Assembly: GCA_900548255.1 (NCBI GenBank)
Contig: URKH01000011.1
Location: forward strand, 1 to 35,449
Reading direction: 5' to 3'
Length of the DNA stretch: 35,449 nt
DNA from: an uncultured Collinsella sp.
Lineage (GTDB): Bacteria > Actinomycetota > Coriobacteriia > Coriobacteriales > Coriobacteriaceae
The notes beneath the pieces were generated by a model. That model saw nothing but the letters and a program-made list of their open reading frames with translations, had not been told where the DNA came from and ran no database searches. Below, one piece after another: positions 7,659 through 15,399 of the stretch (position 1 is its first letter; every line of letters starts with the position of its first letter). Position numbers and translations under genes: made by a program.

Positions 7659-9095
7659 ATGCGTGAAACAACATCATTGCCACGTCTCACCGCCGCCGCC
7701 CTCTCACGCGCGCTTAACCTGGAACAAGGCAGTCGCCTGCTCACTGTCCGTCTGCCTGGCGCTGTGGATGCCGAAGATCTCGCTAAGTGCTTTACCCTAA
7801 ACGGTAACGGCGTGCCCGATATTTGTGAGCTTGAACCCGGCAAGCAGAATGCAAGCGATGATGATGCAGCGCCGGTGTTTGTCGATGCATCAAACTACTA
7901 CCGCGCAAATAAGCACGATATCGAAAAAGACAGTGCCGCGCTCATCGATTATTTGGAGCCTGGCTACCTTGATTTTTGCGACTGGGGTCCTTTTATTTGG
8001 TGCCTGTATGCTCTCGCCCTTTCGGGCCGCACTCGAGCAGCCGTGGTACTTCCCGCCGATTTACTTGATAAAGCTGAACAAGCACGCACGATTTTGATAC
8101 GCGAAGGGCTCATCGAGAGCGTCGTTTATTTGCCACTTTCCGAGCCCAGGCCCTACATGACAAGCGCGCTCCTCATACTGTCTTCAGGAAATCGCAGCGT
8201 TGCATTTCGCAGCGCAATTGAGCCCGGACCGCGTTTTCAATATGTGACTAAAACATCGTATTACTCTGATATCACCTTTTCTATCTCTCCTGACTGGGCC
8301 CGCATTGATACCAATACGCCAAGATCGACGCCAATCGAAACGTCCACTTTTGCCACGCGCGAGCTGCTCCAACACCACGCCGCTCTCTCAAAAGGCAAAA
8401 TCAGCCTCATCGCCATCACCCGAAACTACAGCGCCACACTCGGTGACTCTTTTACGCGAGTCGCGCCATTCATGCCCCGCGAGAGCACGACATCGAACGA
8501 CATTGACGCAGTCGAGGTGCGCCGAATCTCATCTCAAGATTTTCAGGACGGCAATCTTCTGCCCGTAGATGCTTCAGATAATCAAAATAGCTCGGATTCT
8601 AAATTCGTAAAGGTGGACCCCAGCGTTCTCGATCGTTATGAGCTCCGCGCTGGAGATATCGTCATGCCGCGCATGCTGGGTCGCTACGGCGCGTCCAACC
8701 TGCTCGTCGTCAGCTCCGATGACGCTAAGCAGCATCTGGTTGCTTCGCATAACACCACCGTCATTCGCCCGTCATTCCAAACGATGACCGAAGATGAACG
8801 CGTAGTGTTTTCGGAGATAATTGTTGGATACCTTACCGAAGGCCACGGGGCGCAGCTGATTCAAGCATTAACTGAAGCAGCCAGCATCCGCGCCATCCGT
8901 CCTAGCGACCTGTTTGAGATCGAAGTCCCGCCGGCGCTCGACCCGCGCACACGCGAGTACAGCGAGTCCATCAATCACTTTGCCGAGGTCGTAAGGACAA
9001 AGAAACAAGCCGAGGCCGCTGTCGCCCAAGCCCTGCGCGACCTCGAAGGCGCAAAAAAGGCCGTCACCCAGGTGGTCGACCAGACCTGCGAATAG
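7659..9095 (+). CDS. HsdM-like protein with degenerate methyltransferase core and specificity-type C-terminus
   Basis: A 478-residue protein related to type I restriction-modification subunits. Residues about 110-175 follow the HsdM layout after motif IV (WCLYALALSGRTRAAVVLP, then a helix ending in GLIESVVYLPL, like HsdM 'VLP.G.LF....IR..L...I.AVI.LP'). However, the SAM-binding DP.CGSG motif and the catalytic NPP(F/Y) motif are not present where expected. From about residue 240 the protein changes to a target-recognition pattern with the HsdS-like RAGDIVMPRMLGRYG near 330. It ends in a long helix (about 435-475, Ala/Lys/Glu-rich) like an HsdS spacer. It may be a DNA-recognition or regulatory protein rather than an active methylase. 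The ribosome binding site is AGAAAGG nine bases before ATG. Confidence 0.65.
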   Translation: MRETTSLPRLTAAALSRALNLEQGSRLLTVRLPGAVDAEDLAKCFTLNGNGVPDICELEPGKQNASDDDAAPVFVDASNYYRANKHDIEKDSAALIDYLEPGYLDFCDWGPFIWCLYALALSGRTRAAVVLPADLLDKAEQARTILIREGLIESVVYLPLSEPRPYMTSALLILSSGNRSVAFRSAIEPGPRFQYVTKTSYYSDITFSISPDWARIDTNTPRSTPIETSTFATRELLQHHAALSKGKISLIAITRNYSATLGDSFTRVAPFMPRESTTSNDIDAVEVRRISSQDFQDGNLLPVDASDNQNSSDSKFVKVDPSVLDRYELRAGDIVMPRMLGRYGASNLLVVSSDDAKQHLVASHNTTVIRPSFQTMTEDERVVFSEIIVGYLTEGHGAQLIQALTEAASIRAIRPSDLFEIEVPPALDPRTREYSESINHFAEVVRTKKQAEAAVAQALRDLEGAKKAVTQVVDQTCE

Positions 9096-9116
9096 CGCAT
9101 AGGCAGTAGAAACGTC

Positions 9117-9155
9117 TTAAGCCGGCGACAGGAACTAATTCTGCCGCCGGCTTAA
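9117..9155. terminator. Bidirectional hairpin between convergent genes
   Basis: TTAAGCCGGCGACAG pairs with CTGCCGCCGGCTTAA: a 15-base stem with one mismatch and a 9-base loop. It lies between two convergent stop codons, so it probably terminates both directions, although T-runs are short. Confidence 0.6.
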
Positions 9156-9164
9156 CTATCTAGC

Positions 9165-10055
9165 CTATTCCCATCCCGTGGTCTGAGGATTCCATTTGCA
9201 CACATTCGCCGAATGATTAAAGCACGGTGTATACAACCGATTGACGACCTCTTCTGCCCCAGCAATGTTCCCCGCGAGATCAAGTACCCCCGCCTGCCTC
9301 GCCATCTTTACGTACTGTGCAGAACCATTTTGTTTCCACCAGAGAGGCGCCACGAACTCTTCCGGCATTGCCACTTTGCGGGCAGACGCTTCTTTCTCGA
9401 CCCTCTCGACAAGCGTAGCCCCATCGACGAAGCAAGTTTTCGCGTACACCAAGATGTCGACTATATCCTTGATTCGCGATGAAGCACGGCCCTCATGCAT
9501 CTCTATCATTGCGAGCAATTTATCTGCAAGGGCACTCTCCACTCGGCATACTCGATAGTCGCAGACTGGGAGCCCCTCGATATTCAGACGATCGATCGGC
9601 GCAAGAACCTCAGGCTCAAGTCCCCGCACTTCATCAATTACCAAGTCAATTGAAATTGGCTGTAGCTTCTTGGTTCCCATAAAGGGGGTGAACCACACCT
9701 TCGCACCGCACCGATACTCATCTTCTTCTTTGATTTGCTCTGCACGATCAAAGACGAACGAAACGAAATCCTCCAGATCAATCGAAGCAGCCTGCACCAG
9801 ATCGACAATAGCCTCTTCGAGACTCTCCTCTTGAGCAACCAAGTCAATATCTCTTGTGACACGTGCATCGAGTGTTCGCGCCAGGACGCTTTGACCGCCC
9901 TTGAGCACAAAGCTGCCGTCATCTTCTGAAAAAACGCGACATAGGAAGCGATGAAAGTAGAAACCGACGATTGCCCGATTGGTATCCATTGGCGATTCTC
10001 TTGCGGCATTCCTAACAGCCATCTCCAATGCGGCAGGCGTTTTGTACTTCACCAT
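9165..10055 (-). CDS. AbiEii/AbiGii-family nucleotidyltransferase toxin
   Basis: A 296-residue minimal nucleotidyltransferase of the AbiEii family, the toxin half of an AbiE system. Such systems are described as type IV toxin-antitoxin modules that cause abortive infection of phage. The catalytic signature is present: LKGGQSVL at 51-58, then RVTRDIDL at 65-72, whose Asp69 and Asp71 would bind metal. A later conserved block, ADKLLAMIEMHEGRASSRIKDIVDILVY, carries the typical KxxA and RxKDxxD elements. GGAGG lies only two bases before the ATG but five before the GTG at codon 2, so the GTG may be the true start. The antitoxin gene ends 15 bases upstream, giving a two-gene operon in the standard order. 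Confidence 0.88.
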   Translation of the reverse strand: MVKYKTPAALEMAVRNAARESPMDTNRAIVGFYFHRFLCRVFSEDDGSFVLKGGQSVLARTLDARVTRDIDLVAQEESLEEAIVDLVQAASIDLEDFVSFVFDRAEQIKEEDEYRCGAKVWFTPFMGTKKLQPISIDLVIDEVRGLEPEVLAPIDRLNIEGLPVCDYRVCRVESALADKLLAMIEMHEGRASSRIKDIVDILVYAKTCFVDGATLVERVEKEASARKVAMPEEFVAPLWWKQNGSAQYVKMARQAGVLDLAGNIAGAEEVVNRLYTPCFNHSANVCKWNPQTTGWE

Positions 10056-10070
10056 GTCCTCCGTTTCGCA

Positions 10071-10694
10071 TTACCCGTTCAGTACCGTCAGCAAAGGCGC
10101 CATCAGCTCGCGTCGTTTGGCGGTTTTAGAGTTCTCTTCTACAAGACCTCTCAGCCGCTGTATATCGAGCCCTCGCCCAAGCGCGTCGTTATAGGCATCG
10201 ATAATTAATGAGGGGTCCTCGCAATCGAGGCAAAGATCGACAAGCGTGCGCTCGGGTTTAGTTACCGGCAGGCCGTCGAGCCAAACGATGTCCTGCTCGG
10301 CGATCTCGCGCTTTACAAAAGAAAGGGATTCGTTTCTTGTATTGATACGCGCGGGCGCGGTCATCCTGTAGGGGGACAGGTAGAAATCGCCCATTTGCTG
10401 CAGGTTCGCCGCAGTCGTACCGCTCACGGCGATGCCATCCCACTGACGCTTTCTCTCCCACGCGCAAAGGGAGGGATTGGTGAGCTTCCAAAAAGCGTTG
10501 AGTTCGTCGGTGTCTCGGCGCTGTGTTCCAGACATCCGGTAGGCGCCGTGGCATATCCGCTCAAGACGCCCCGCACGGCATGAGTGTGCCAGCGCATCTC
10601 GAGAGATGTCCATGCGAGCCGCCTGGGCTGTGGTGAACACGCCCTCGCTCTCGGAAAGTTCGCTTATCGCCGTTATGTTGCTAAAGTACTTCAT
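10071..10694 (-). CDS. AbiEi-family antitoxin with N-terminal winged helix
   Basis: A 207-residue antitoxin of the AbiEi family. An N-terminal winged-helix domain (about 15-50: GVFTTAQAARMDISRDALAHS, then GRLERICHGAYRM) binds DNA in relatives and represses the operon. The remainder is the antitoxin domain, with FVKREIAEQDIVWLDGLPVT and LVDLCLDCEDPSLI segments typical of the family. A start at 10718 is also open, but the promoter described at 10701-10728 lies inside that extension. The ATG at 10694 sits six bases after the -10 box, so translation would begin at or next to the first transcribed base. First gene of the operon with the AbiEii toxin. Confidence 0.85.
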   Translation of the reverse strand: MKYFSNITAISELSESEGVFTTAQAARMDISRDALAHSCRAGRLERICHGAYRMSGTQRRDTDELNAFWKLTNPSLCAWERKRQWDGIAVSGTTAANLQQMGDFYLSPYRMTAPARINTRNESLSFVKREIAEQDIVWLDGLPVTKPERTLVDLCLDCEDPSLIIDAYNDALGRGLDIQRLRGLVEENSKTAKRRELMAPLLTVLNG

Positions 10695-10700
10695 GCTGCA

Positions 10701-10728
10701 ATTGTAGGATATTTTCATACTTTTGCAA
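10701..10728 (-). promoter_or_regulatory. Sigma-70-type promoter of the AbiE operon
   Basis: On the minus strand TTGCAA (10728-10723), a 16-base spacer and TACAAT (10706-10701) form a good housekeeping promoter. The expected +1 coincides with the A of the ATG at 10694, predicting a leaderless mRNA. Confidence 0.7.
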
Positions 10729-10840
10729 CGTGATTTTAATTCCGTATGATTGGCACGCCTCGCTTATCTCATTTTTGCCGCCGGTTTATCATCCGCTCAC
10801 CATCCCCCACCGCCGCGCAAAAACTCATCCAACATTAATC

Positions 10841-10868
10841 TTGGCTCAAGAATCGCTTAATCTATAAC
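10841..10868 (+). promoter_or_regulatory. Promoter for the DUF4342/two-component operon
   Basis: TTGGCT, a 16-base spacer and TATAAC lie 114 bases upstream of the DUF4342 gene. A second -10-like CTATAGAGT follows. The gene itself has GAAAGGA nine bases before ATG. The rest of the 287-base gap (10695-10981) shows nothing else recognisable. Confidence 0.5.
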
Positions 10869-10981
10869 CTGCACTATAGAGTTCGACCAAGGGCGGGGCG
10901 GCGCAACGCAAACCGCCGAACGCAACGCTCGCGCCCGAGCAAATTGCCCGGCGTCGCGCCCATCGAACGAAAGGACAGGTC

Positions 10982-11524
10982 ATGGACGACCTCGAAAAAG
11001 TTGAAACCATCCGCACCAAGTGCAACGTGAGTTACACCGATGCCAAGGCGGCGCTCGACGCTGCCGACGGCAACGTTTTGGATGCCATCATTTGGCTCGA
11101 GTCGCAGGGCAAGACCCAGACCACGTCGGCGCATGCCGCCACCGAGTCCGCGCCAGTCGATGAGCCCTCTGCCGAGATGGTCGCCGCGCAGGTCGCTTAC
11201 GAAAAGTCGAGCGAAAAGACCGACTTCTCCAAGAAGATGGACAGCGTGTGGGAGCACCTCAAAAAGCTCTTCCGCCTGAGTCTGGACACCAAGTTTATCG
11301 CCACGCGCCGCGATGCGATCATCCTCAACATCCCCATCCTGATCCCCATCGTCGCGCTGTTTGCCTGGGGCGCCACGATATGGCTGATGCTGATTGGCCT
11401 GTTCTTTGGCATGCGCTACCGCATCGACAGCGACGGCGACGTGCCCGGCAGCATCAACAACCTTATGGATAGCGCTGCTAACGCTGCGGACGACATCAAG
11501 CAAAATCTCAACGACGACAAGTAA
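10982..11524 (+). CDS. DUF4342 membrane protein with UBA-like N-terminal domain
   Basis: A 180-residue protein. Residues 1-42 (DLEKVETIRTKCNVSYTDAK, then DGNVLDAIIWLES) form a UBA/TS-N-like three-helix fold that is the hallmark of DUF4342-type proteins. A polar linker follows (43-90), then a hydrophobic region at about 112-144 that could be one or two membrane segments, and an acidic tail. The molecular role is not established. It lies 18 bases upstream of an OmpR-type response regulator and in the same operon, so it may sense or modulate the same signal as the kinase, perhaps in the envelope; this is inferred from position only. Confidence 0.75.
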   Translation: MDDLEKVETIRTKCNVSYTDAKAALDAADGNVLDAIIWLESQGKTQTTSAHAATESAPVDEPSAEMVAAQVAYEKSSEKTDFSKKMDSVWEHLKKLFRLSLDTKFIATRRDAIILNIPILIPIVALFAWGATIWLMLIGLFFGMRYRIDSDGDVPGSINNLMDSAANAADDIKQNLNDDK

Positions 11525-11542
11525 TCGCAGACGGGGGCACGC

Positions 11543-12328
11543 ATGGCACGGATCCTGATCGTAGAGGACGAGGAGAAAATCGCCCGCTTTGTGACGCTCG
11601 AGCTGGAGCACGAAGGCTACCAGGTGGAACACGCCGCCGATGGCCGCACTGCCGTGGACCTGGCGCTGGAGCGCGACTACGATCTGATTCTGCTCGACGT
11701 ACTGTTGCCGCAGCTCAACGGCATGGAGGTCTTGCGACGTGTCCGCAAGCACAAGGATGTGCCGGTGATTATGGTCACCGCGCGCGATGCCGTGATGGAC
11801 AAGGTGGCCGGGCTCGATGCCGGCGCCGACGATTACCTGACCAAGCCATTTGCGATTGAGGAGCTGTTCGCACGGATCCGCGTGGCACTGAAGCGCTCGG
11901 AGGCCGTGCGGGCGGCTTCGGGCGTAGCTGGCGTCGGCGCCGGAGCGGGCATGGCGGGCGTCGCGGGCGAGAAGGCCACCGCGATGCCCCCGGCCAGTGA
12001 CATGGCCCAGACCCCTGCCTCGCCCTCCCCTGCCACGCTCGCCGTGGGCTCGGTTGTGCTCGACCCCGACCGCCGCGAAGTCACAGTCGCCGGCTCGCCC
12101 ATCGCGCTCACGGCCCGCGAGTTCGATGTCCTCGCCCTGCTTATGGCGCACGCCGAAACCGTACTCACGCGCGAGCGCATCGCGCACGAGGCGCTGGGCT
12201 ACGAATACGTGGGCGACACCAACAACGTCGACGTGCACATCGCGCACCTGCGTGCCAAGATCGAAGACGCCGGCGGCGCCCGCATCATCCAAACCGTACG
12301 CGGGGTGGGCTATGTCTGCCGTGCGTAA
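11543..12328 (+). CDS. OmpR-family response regulator
   Basis: A 261-residue two-component transcription factor. The receiver domain (1-117) has the acidic pair Glu8/Asp9 with Glu10, the phospho-acceptor Asp52 (LILLDVLLP), Thr79 and Lys101 (YLTKPF). The winged-helix DNA-binding domain occupies about 170-261 (ITLTAREFDVL-like block, then VDVHIAHLRAKI and IIQTVRGVGYV). The two are joined by an unusually long Ala/Gly/Pro linker of about 50 residues (118-168), longer than in most OmpR proteins. The kinase gene overlaps its 3' end by 17 bases, giving translational coupling. It presumably controls envelope or stress genes, but the regulon cannot be read from this window. Confidence 0.93.
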   Translation: MARILIVEDEEKIARFVTLELEHEGYQVEHAADGRTAVDLALERDYDLILLDVLLPQLNGMEVLRRVRKHKDVPVIMVTARDAVMDKVAGLDAGADDYLTKPFAIEELFARIRVALKRSEAVRAASGVAGVGAGAGMAGVAGEKATAMPPASDMAQTPASPSPATLAVGSVVLDPDRREVTVAGSPIALTAREFDVLALLMAHAETVLTRERIAHEALGYEYVGDTNNVDVHIAHLRAKIEDAGGARIIQTVRGVGYVCRA

Positions 12329-13607
12329 CGCCGAGGCCAAGCGCGTCACCTCCATCGCCCGCGCCATCAACTGGAGCTATATGTGGCGCCGCCTGATGAG
12401 TTGCGTCTGGCTCGATCTGCTGCTGATGGTGATTGCGGCGGCGATCCTCGTCTATGGATACAACCAGACGCTGCCCGACGGCGCGTTTACCGCAGGATGG
12501 ATCCCCGGCGCCACCGTTCACGACATGTCGCTGACGCCTGCGCGCGGCTGGGACCTGACAACGCTCACCTATACCGTCGAGCTTGCGCGTACCACCAAGA
12601 CTTTCCCCCTCGCGCAGGACCTCGTCGCGCTATGGCCTCTCTACCTTGTCGTTGTGGGTTGGCAGGTCATCAGCGTGCTCAACATGCTCGGCGGCGCCCG
12701 CCGCGTGCGCCGCACCATGGCGCCGCTCAACGACCTTGCCTTGCGCGTGGACGAGCTCGGCCGTATGCAGCTCTCCGGCGGCAAGATGGAAACGCTGGAG
12801 CAGGCCATCGAGCGCGCAAGCGTCGACTCGCCGAGCGTCACCACCGGCGACGCCGACCTGGCAAGCATCGAGGTCGCACTCAACCGCCTGCTGCGCCAGA
12901 TGCAAGAGGCCAAGCTGCAGCAGATGCGCTTTGTCAACGATGCGAGCCACGAGCTGCGCACGCCCATCGCGGTGATTCAGGGCTACGTGAACATGCTCGA
13001 CCGCTGGGGTAAAAACGACCCGGACGTACTGGCAGAGTCCATCGCCTCGCTCAAGGCCGAAAGCGAGCACATGCAGGAGCTCGTGGAGCAGCTGCTGTTT
13101 TTGGCGCGCGGCGATGCCGGACGCACGGCCCTGCGGCATGCGAATATCAACCTGGCCGCACTGGTCGGCGAGGTATGCGAGGAGTCGCAGATGATCGATG
13201 CCGAGCACACGTATCGGCTGGCTTTTGACGCCTTGCTAGCCAGCGACCCGCGCTGCGACGCGCCCGTCGACGTGGCGCTCGTGAAGCAGGCTCTGCGCGT
13301 GATCGTGCAAAACGCCGCCAAGTACTCGGATGCGGGAACGACCGTCACATTTGGCATAACGCCCAATGCGGGCTTGGGCACGATCGACATAAGTGTTGAG
13401 GACGAGGGCATCGGCATGAACCAGGAATCCGCAGCTCACGCGTTTGAACGGTTCTACCGCGCCGACAATGCACGCGATGCCGGCGCACAGGGCTCGGGTC
13501 TGGGGCTTGCCATTGCCAAGTGGATCGTCGACAGCCATGGCGGTGTCATCGGTGTGACCTCGGTCGAAGGGGTCGGCAGCCGCTTTACGATTCGCCTGCC
13601 ACGGTAG
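12312..13607 (+). CDS. Sensor histidine kinase
   Basis: A 431-residue membrane histidine kinase, partner of the response regulator. Two membrane helices (about 30-48 and 105-127) enclose an outside loop of about 55 residues that would sense the signal. A short HAMP-like linker follows. The dimerisation/phospho-acceptor domain has His213 in FVNDASHELRTPIAV. The ATPase domain shows the N box (VIVQNAAKYSD), the G1 box (VEDEGIGM), the F box (FERFYRAD) and the G2 box (GSGLGLAIAKWIVDSHGG). ATG 12312 is chosen because it gives the usual N-terminus and a short overlap with the regulator; longer in-frame extension upstream lies within the regulator's coding sequence. Transcription probably ends at the hairpin at 13852-13885. 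Confidence 0.93.
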   Translation: MSAVRNAEAKRVTSIARAINWSYMWRRLMSCVWLDLLLMVIAAAILVYGYNQTLPDGAFTAGWIPGATVHDMSLTPARGWDLTTLTYTVELARTTKTFPLAQDLVALWPLYLVVVGWQVISVLNMLGGARRVRRTMAPLNDLALRVDELGRMQLSGGKMETLEQAIERASVDSPSVTTGDADLASIEVALNRLLRQMQEAKLQQMRFVNDASHELRTPIAVIQGYVNMLDRWGKNDPDVLAESIASLKAESEHMQELVEQLLFLARGDAGRTALRHANINLAALVGEVCEESQMIDAEHTYRLAFDALLASDPRCDAPVDVALVKQALRVIVQNAAKYSDAGTTVTFGITPNAGLGTIDISVEDEGIGMNQESAAHAFERFYRADNARDAGAQGSGLGLAIAKWIVDSHGGVIGVTSVEGVGSRFTIRLPR

Positions 13608-13629
13608 GGATGCCCCCTCGTGGATCGAG

Positions 13630-13807
13630 GTCTAATACTTTTCCCGAGAAGTGAACGACCATATTCGGACCCCCGAAGCATCCGCATTTTTCGGCCGCAA
13701 AATCGCAGGATTCCAGCATCGAAACTGCAGGAAACGATGCCCTTAAAGTGTCGATGCTTCGGGGGGGGGCTGATTTGTCTCGTTCACTTCTCGGAAAAGT
13801 ATTAGAC
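13630..13807. repeat. Nested palindromic intergenic element
   Basis: Outer arms of 29 and 28 bases (13630-13658 and 13780-13807, starting GTCTAATACTTTTCC and ending in its complement) match except for one extra C. Inside them CCCCGAAGCATC (13671-13682) pairs with GATGCTTCGGGG (13753-13764). Inside that GCATCG (13716-13721) pairs with CGATGC (13735-13740). A run of nine G lies at 13761-13769. It encodes no protein. The three nested stems suggest a structured RNA or a small non-autonomous palindromic repeat. Confidence 0.75.
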
Positions 13808-13851
13808 TTCGGTTTTTTGACCGTTGCAAAAGTCGATCCCTCGGCATAAAT

Positions 13852-13885
13852 AAAGGGATAAGGCCATACGGCCCTATCCCTTTTT
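13852..13885. terminator. Bidirectional intrinsic terminator
   Basis: AAAGGGATA and AGGCC pair with GGCCC and TATCCCTTT around an ATAC loop, with TTTTT on the right and A-runs on the left. It lies between the convergent kinase and VOC genes and can serve both strands. Confidence 0.8.
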
Positions 13886-13907
13886 GCTAACTAAAGCAGC
13901 TCGTGCG

Positions 13908-14282
13908 CTACTCGCGGCACAGGTGCACGGCGAAGCCGGCGAACTCGCGCTTAAAGTACACGAGCTTGGTGCTACCGTCGGGCAGCAGCGCGCGCGACTC
14001 CTCGTTGACCTCGAGCCCGCGCTCGGCAAACCACTTCTCGGCCGCATCGATGTCGTTGACGGCAAAGCCAATGTGGCCCTTGGTGCCACGACCGTTCTGC
14101 TTCATAACCTCGACCAGCGAATCGTTAAAGTACGAAACCGGGGTCTCGATAACGGGCAGGCCCATCATCGTCGAGAACAGCTCCGCGATCTCCAGGGCGT
14201 CTGCCGGGTCAGTGGCGTTAATGCCCACATGGGCAACGCGCATGCCAAAGAGTTCAACCGGATTGGCGTTCTGCTCGCTCAT
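13908..14282 (-). CDS. VOC-family (glyoxalase-like) protein
   Basis: A 124-residue protein of the vicinal oxygen chelate fold. It shows the typical opening RVAHVGINATDPADALEIAE and a second half with KGHIGFAVNDIDAAEKWFAE; candidate metal ligands are the His of VAHVGIN, the His of GHIGF, and a late Glu or His near FAGFAVHLC. VOC proteins include glyoxalases, epimerases and dioxygenases. In some bacteria a similar VOC domain is attached to keto-deoxy-phosphogluconate aldolases, so a role in sugar-acid metabolism is possible but not shown. The start ATG follows the EIIB stop by 11 bases with only a weak ribosome binding site, implying translational coupling. Confidence 0.8.
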   Translation of the reverse strand: MSEQNANPVELFGMRVAHVGINATDPADALEIAELFSTMMGLPVIETPVSYFNDSLVEVMKQNGRGTKGHIGFAVNDIDAAEKWFAERGLEVNEESRALLPDGSTKLVYFKREFAGFAVHLCRE

Positions 14283-14293
14283 ACAGTCAGCGC

Positions 14294-14581
14294 CTACTGA
14301 GCCATAACGTCGAGGACGGCCTTCTCGGCAGCGACGCGGTTCATGCCGGTCATGAAGGGCACGCCACTCACGTACGGGCAGGTGAGGCCCTCGGGGGCAA
14401 CGGTGGTGGCGATCAGCAGGTCGGCGCCCTCGTCGCAGTAGTCCTTGGCCTCGGAGATGGCGCACTGCACGATCTCGTACTTGTCGGCGTAACCGTTGGC
14501 GTCGAGCAAGGTGGCGACCTTCTGGGCAACGAGCGTGGAAGTAGCAGCGCCAGCACCGCAAGCCAAAACGATTTTCTTCAT
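14294..14581 (-). CDS. Orphan PTS EIIB subunit (galactitol/GatB-like)
   Basis: A 95-residue EIIB protein. The phosphorylated cysteine is Cys8 in the loop LACGAGAATST, the pattern of the galactitol/lactose-type EIIB fold. In a full PTS it takes phosphate from EIIA and hands it to sugar bound at EIIC in the membrane. No EIIA or EIIC gene is adjacent; its only partner is the VOC gene downstream. It may use a transporter encoded elsewhere or act as a regulatory phospho-carrier. The start has GGGAG nine bases upstream of ATG. Family assignment is firm; the substrate is unknown. Confidence 0.88.
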   Translation of the reverse strand: MKKIVLACGAGAATSTLVAQKVATLLDANGYADKYEIVQCAISEAKDYCDEGADLLIATTVAPEGLTCPYVSGVPFMTGMNRVAAEKAVLDVMAQ

Positions 14582-14683
14582 AGGTAATGTCTCCCTTCAT
14601 GGTTTACTTTAGGTAAGTGTACCGCAGCGAGCGATAGCACTCGGCCTCGATGCACTTTTGTGCCAGTTTGCTTGCACGCTGCG

Positions 14684-14689
14684 TATAAT
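14684..14689 (+). promoter_or_regulatory. -10 element of the TPR-like gene
   Basis: A perfect TATAAT preceded by GCG lies 56 bases upstream of the ATG at 14745. The -35 is poor (TTGTGC is 20 bases away). It lies in the divergent gap next to the EIIB gene. Confidence 0.5.
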
Positions 14690-14744
14690 ACATCTAGCAC
14701 GCATTGTCATACCGCTTGTTTTACGAGCGACTAAGGATCCCAAT

Positions 14745-15368
14745 ATGCCCGATTCCCGCACACTCTGGACCGCCGTCGTTATCATCTGCATCGGCGTGTC
14801 GGTGTTCTTTAGCGTCAAAAAACGCACCACGTTCAAGCGTCTGCAGCAGCTTATGGCTGCCAAGCAGTGGGACGAGTTCGATCGTTTGCTCGACGGCAAA
14901 CTCACCAGCATGCTGTACCCGCGCTACAACCGCGACTACCTGCGTCTGAACTCCTATCTGCTGCGCGAGGACCACAAGCGCGCCGATGAGATGTTCGATT
15001 TGCTGCTGGGGCTCAATCTGCCCAAGATGCAGCGCGTCGACCTGGTGATTAAGGCCTTTAACTACTATGCTGGCCAGGAGGACCGCAAAAAGTCCAAGGA
15101 GCTTCTGCACGAGATCAAGGGCTTTGAGGGCGGTCAGGCCGAGGCGGTCGCACACGAATGCCAGCTGATGTACGACACGATGATCCTCAAGCGCCACAAC
15201 GACATTCCCGAGCTGGAGCGCATGCTCAAGGAAGCCGGTGACGACAAGGTTAAGAGCTGCCGCCTGGAATACCTGCTAGCCCTGCAGTACCAGAACAAGG
15301 GCGACGAGGCCAAGTTCGCCGAGTACTTGGAAAAGTCGGGCCAACACTCGATGGCCGTCAACGCGTAA
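14745..15368 (+). CDS. Membrane-anchored helical-repeat (TPR-like) protein
   Basis: A 207-residue protein of unknown function. An N-terminal hydrophobic helix (about 8-24, LWTAVVIICIGVSVFFS) followed by a Lys/Arg cluster would anchor it with the rest in the cytoplasm. Residues 30-205 form successive amphipathic helix pairs (for example AAKQWDEFDRLL, EDHKRADEMFDLLLGL, GQEDRKKSKELLHEI, QNKGDEAKFAEYLEKSG) that look like degenerate tetratricopeptide repeats, a scaffold for protein contacts. ATG 14745 is preferred because AAGGA lies eight bases before it and the hydrophobic helix then becomes N-terminal. It is followed 31 bases later by tRNA-Leu. Confidence 0.7.
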   Translation: MPDSRTLWTAVVIICIGVSVFFSVKKRTTFKRLQQLMAAKQWDEFDRLLDGKLTSMLYPRYNRDYLRLNSYLLREDHKRADEMFDLLLGLNLPKMQRVDLVIKAFNYYAGQEDRKKSKELLHEIKGFEGGQAEAVAHECQLMYDTMILKRHNDIPELERMLKEAGDDKVKSCRLEYLLALQYQNKGDEAKFAEYLEKSGQHSMAVNA

Positions 15369-15399
15369 CGGACGGCTTGTGCTAGACTTCTAGTCTCAC

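Noticed and set aside
4232..9095. A complete integrative conjugative element
   Set aside because: Only a coupling-type ATPase is present; no relaxase, integrase, channel genes or attachment repeats were found around it.
12312..12328. Frameshift between regulator and kinase
   Set aside because: The 17-base overlap is ordinary translational coupling; both proteins are complete.
10874..12370. 498-codon minus-strand frame over the DUF4342 and regulator genes
   Set aside because: The plus strand encodes the intact receiver and winged-helix domains; this frame is a shadow.
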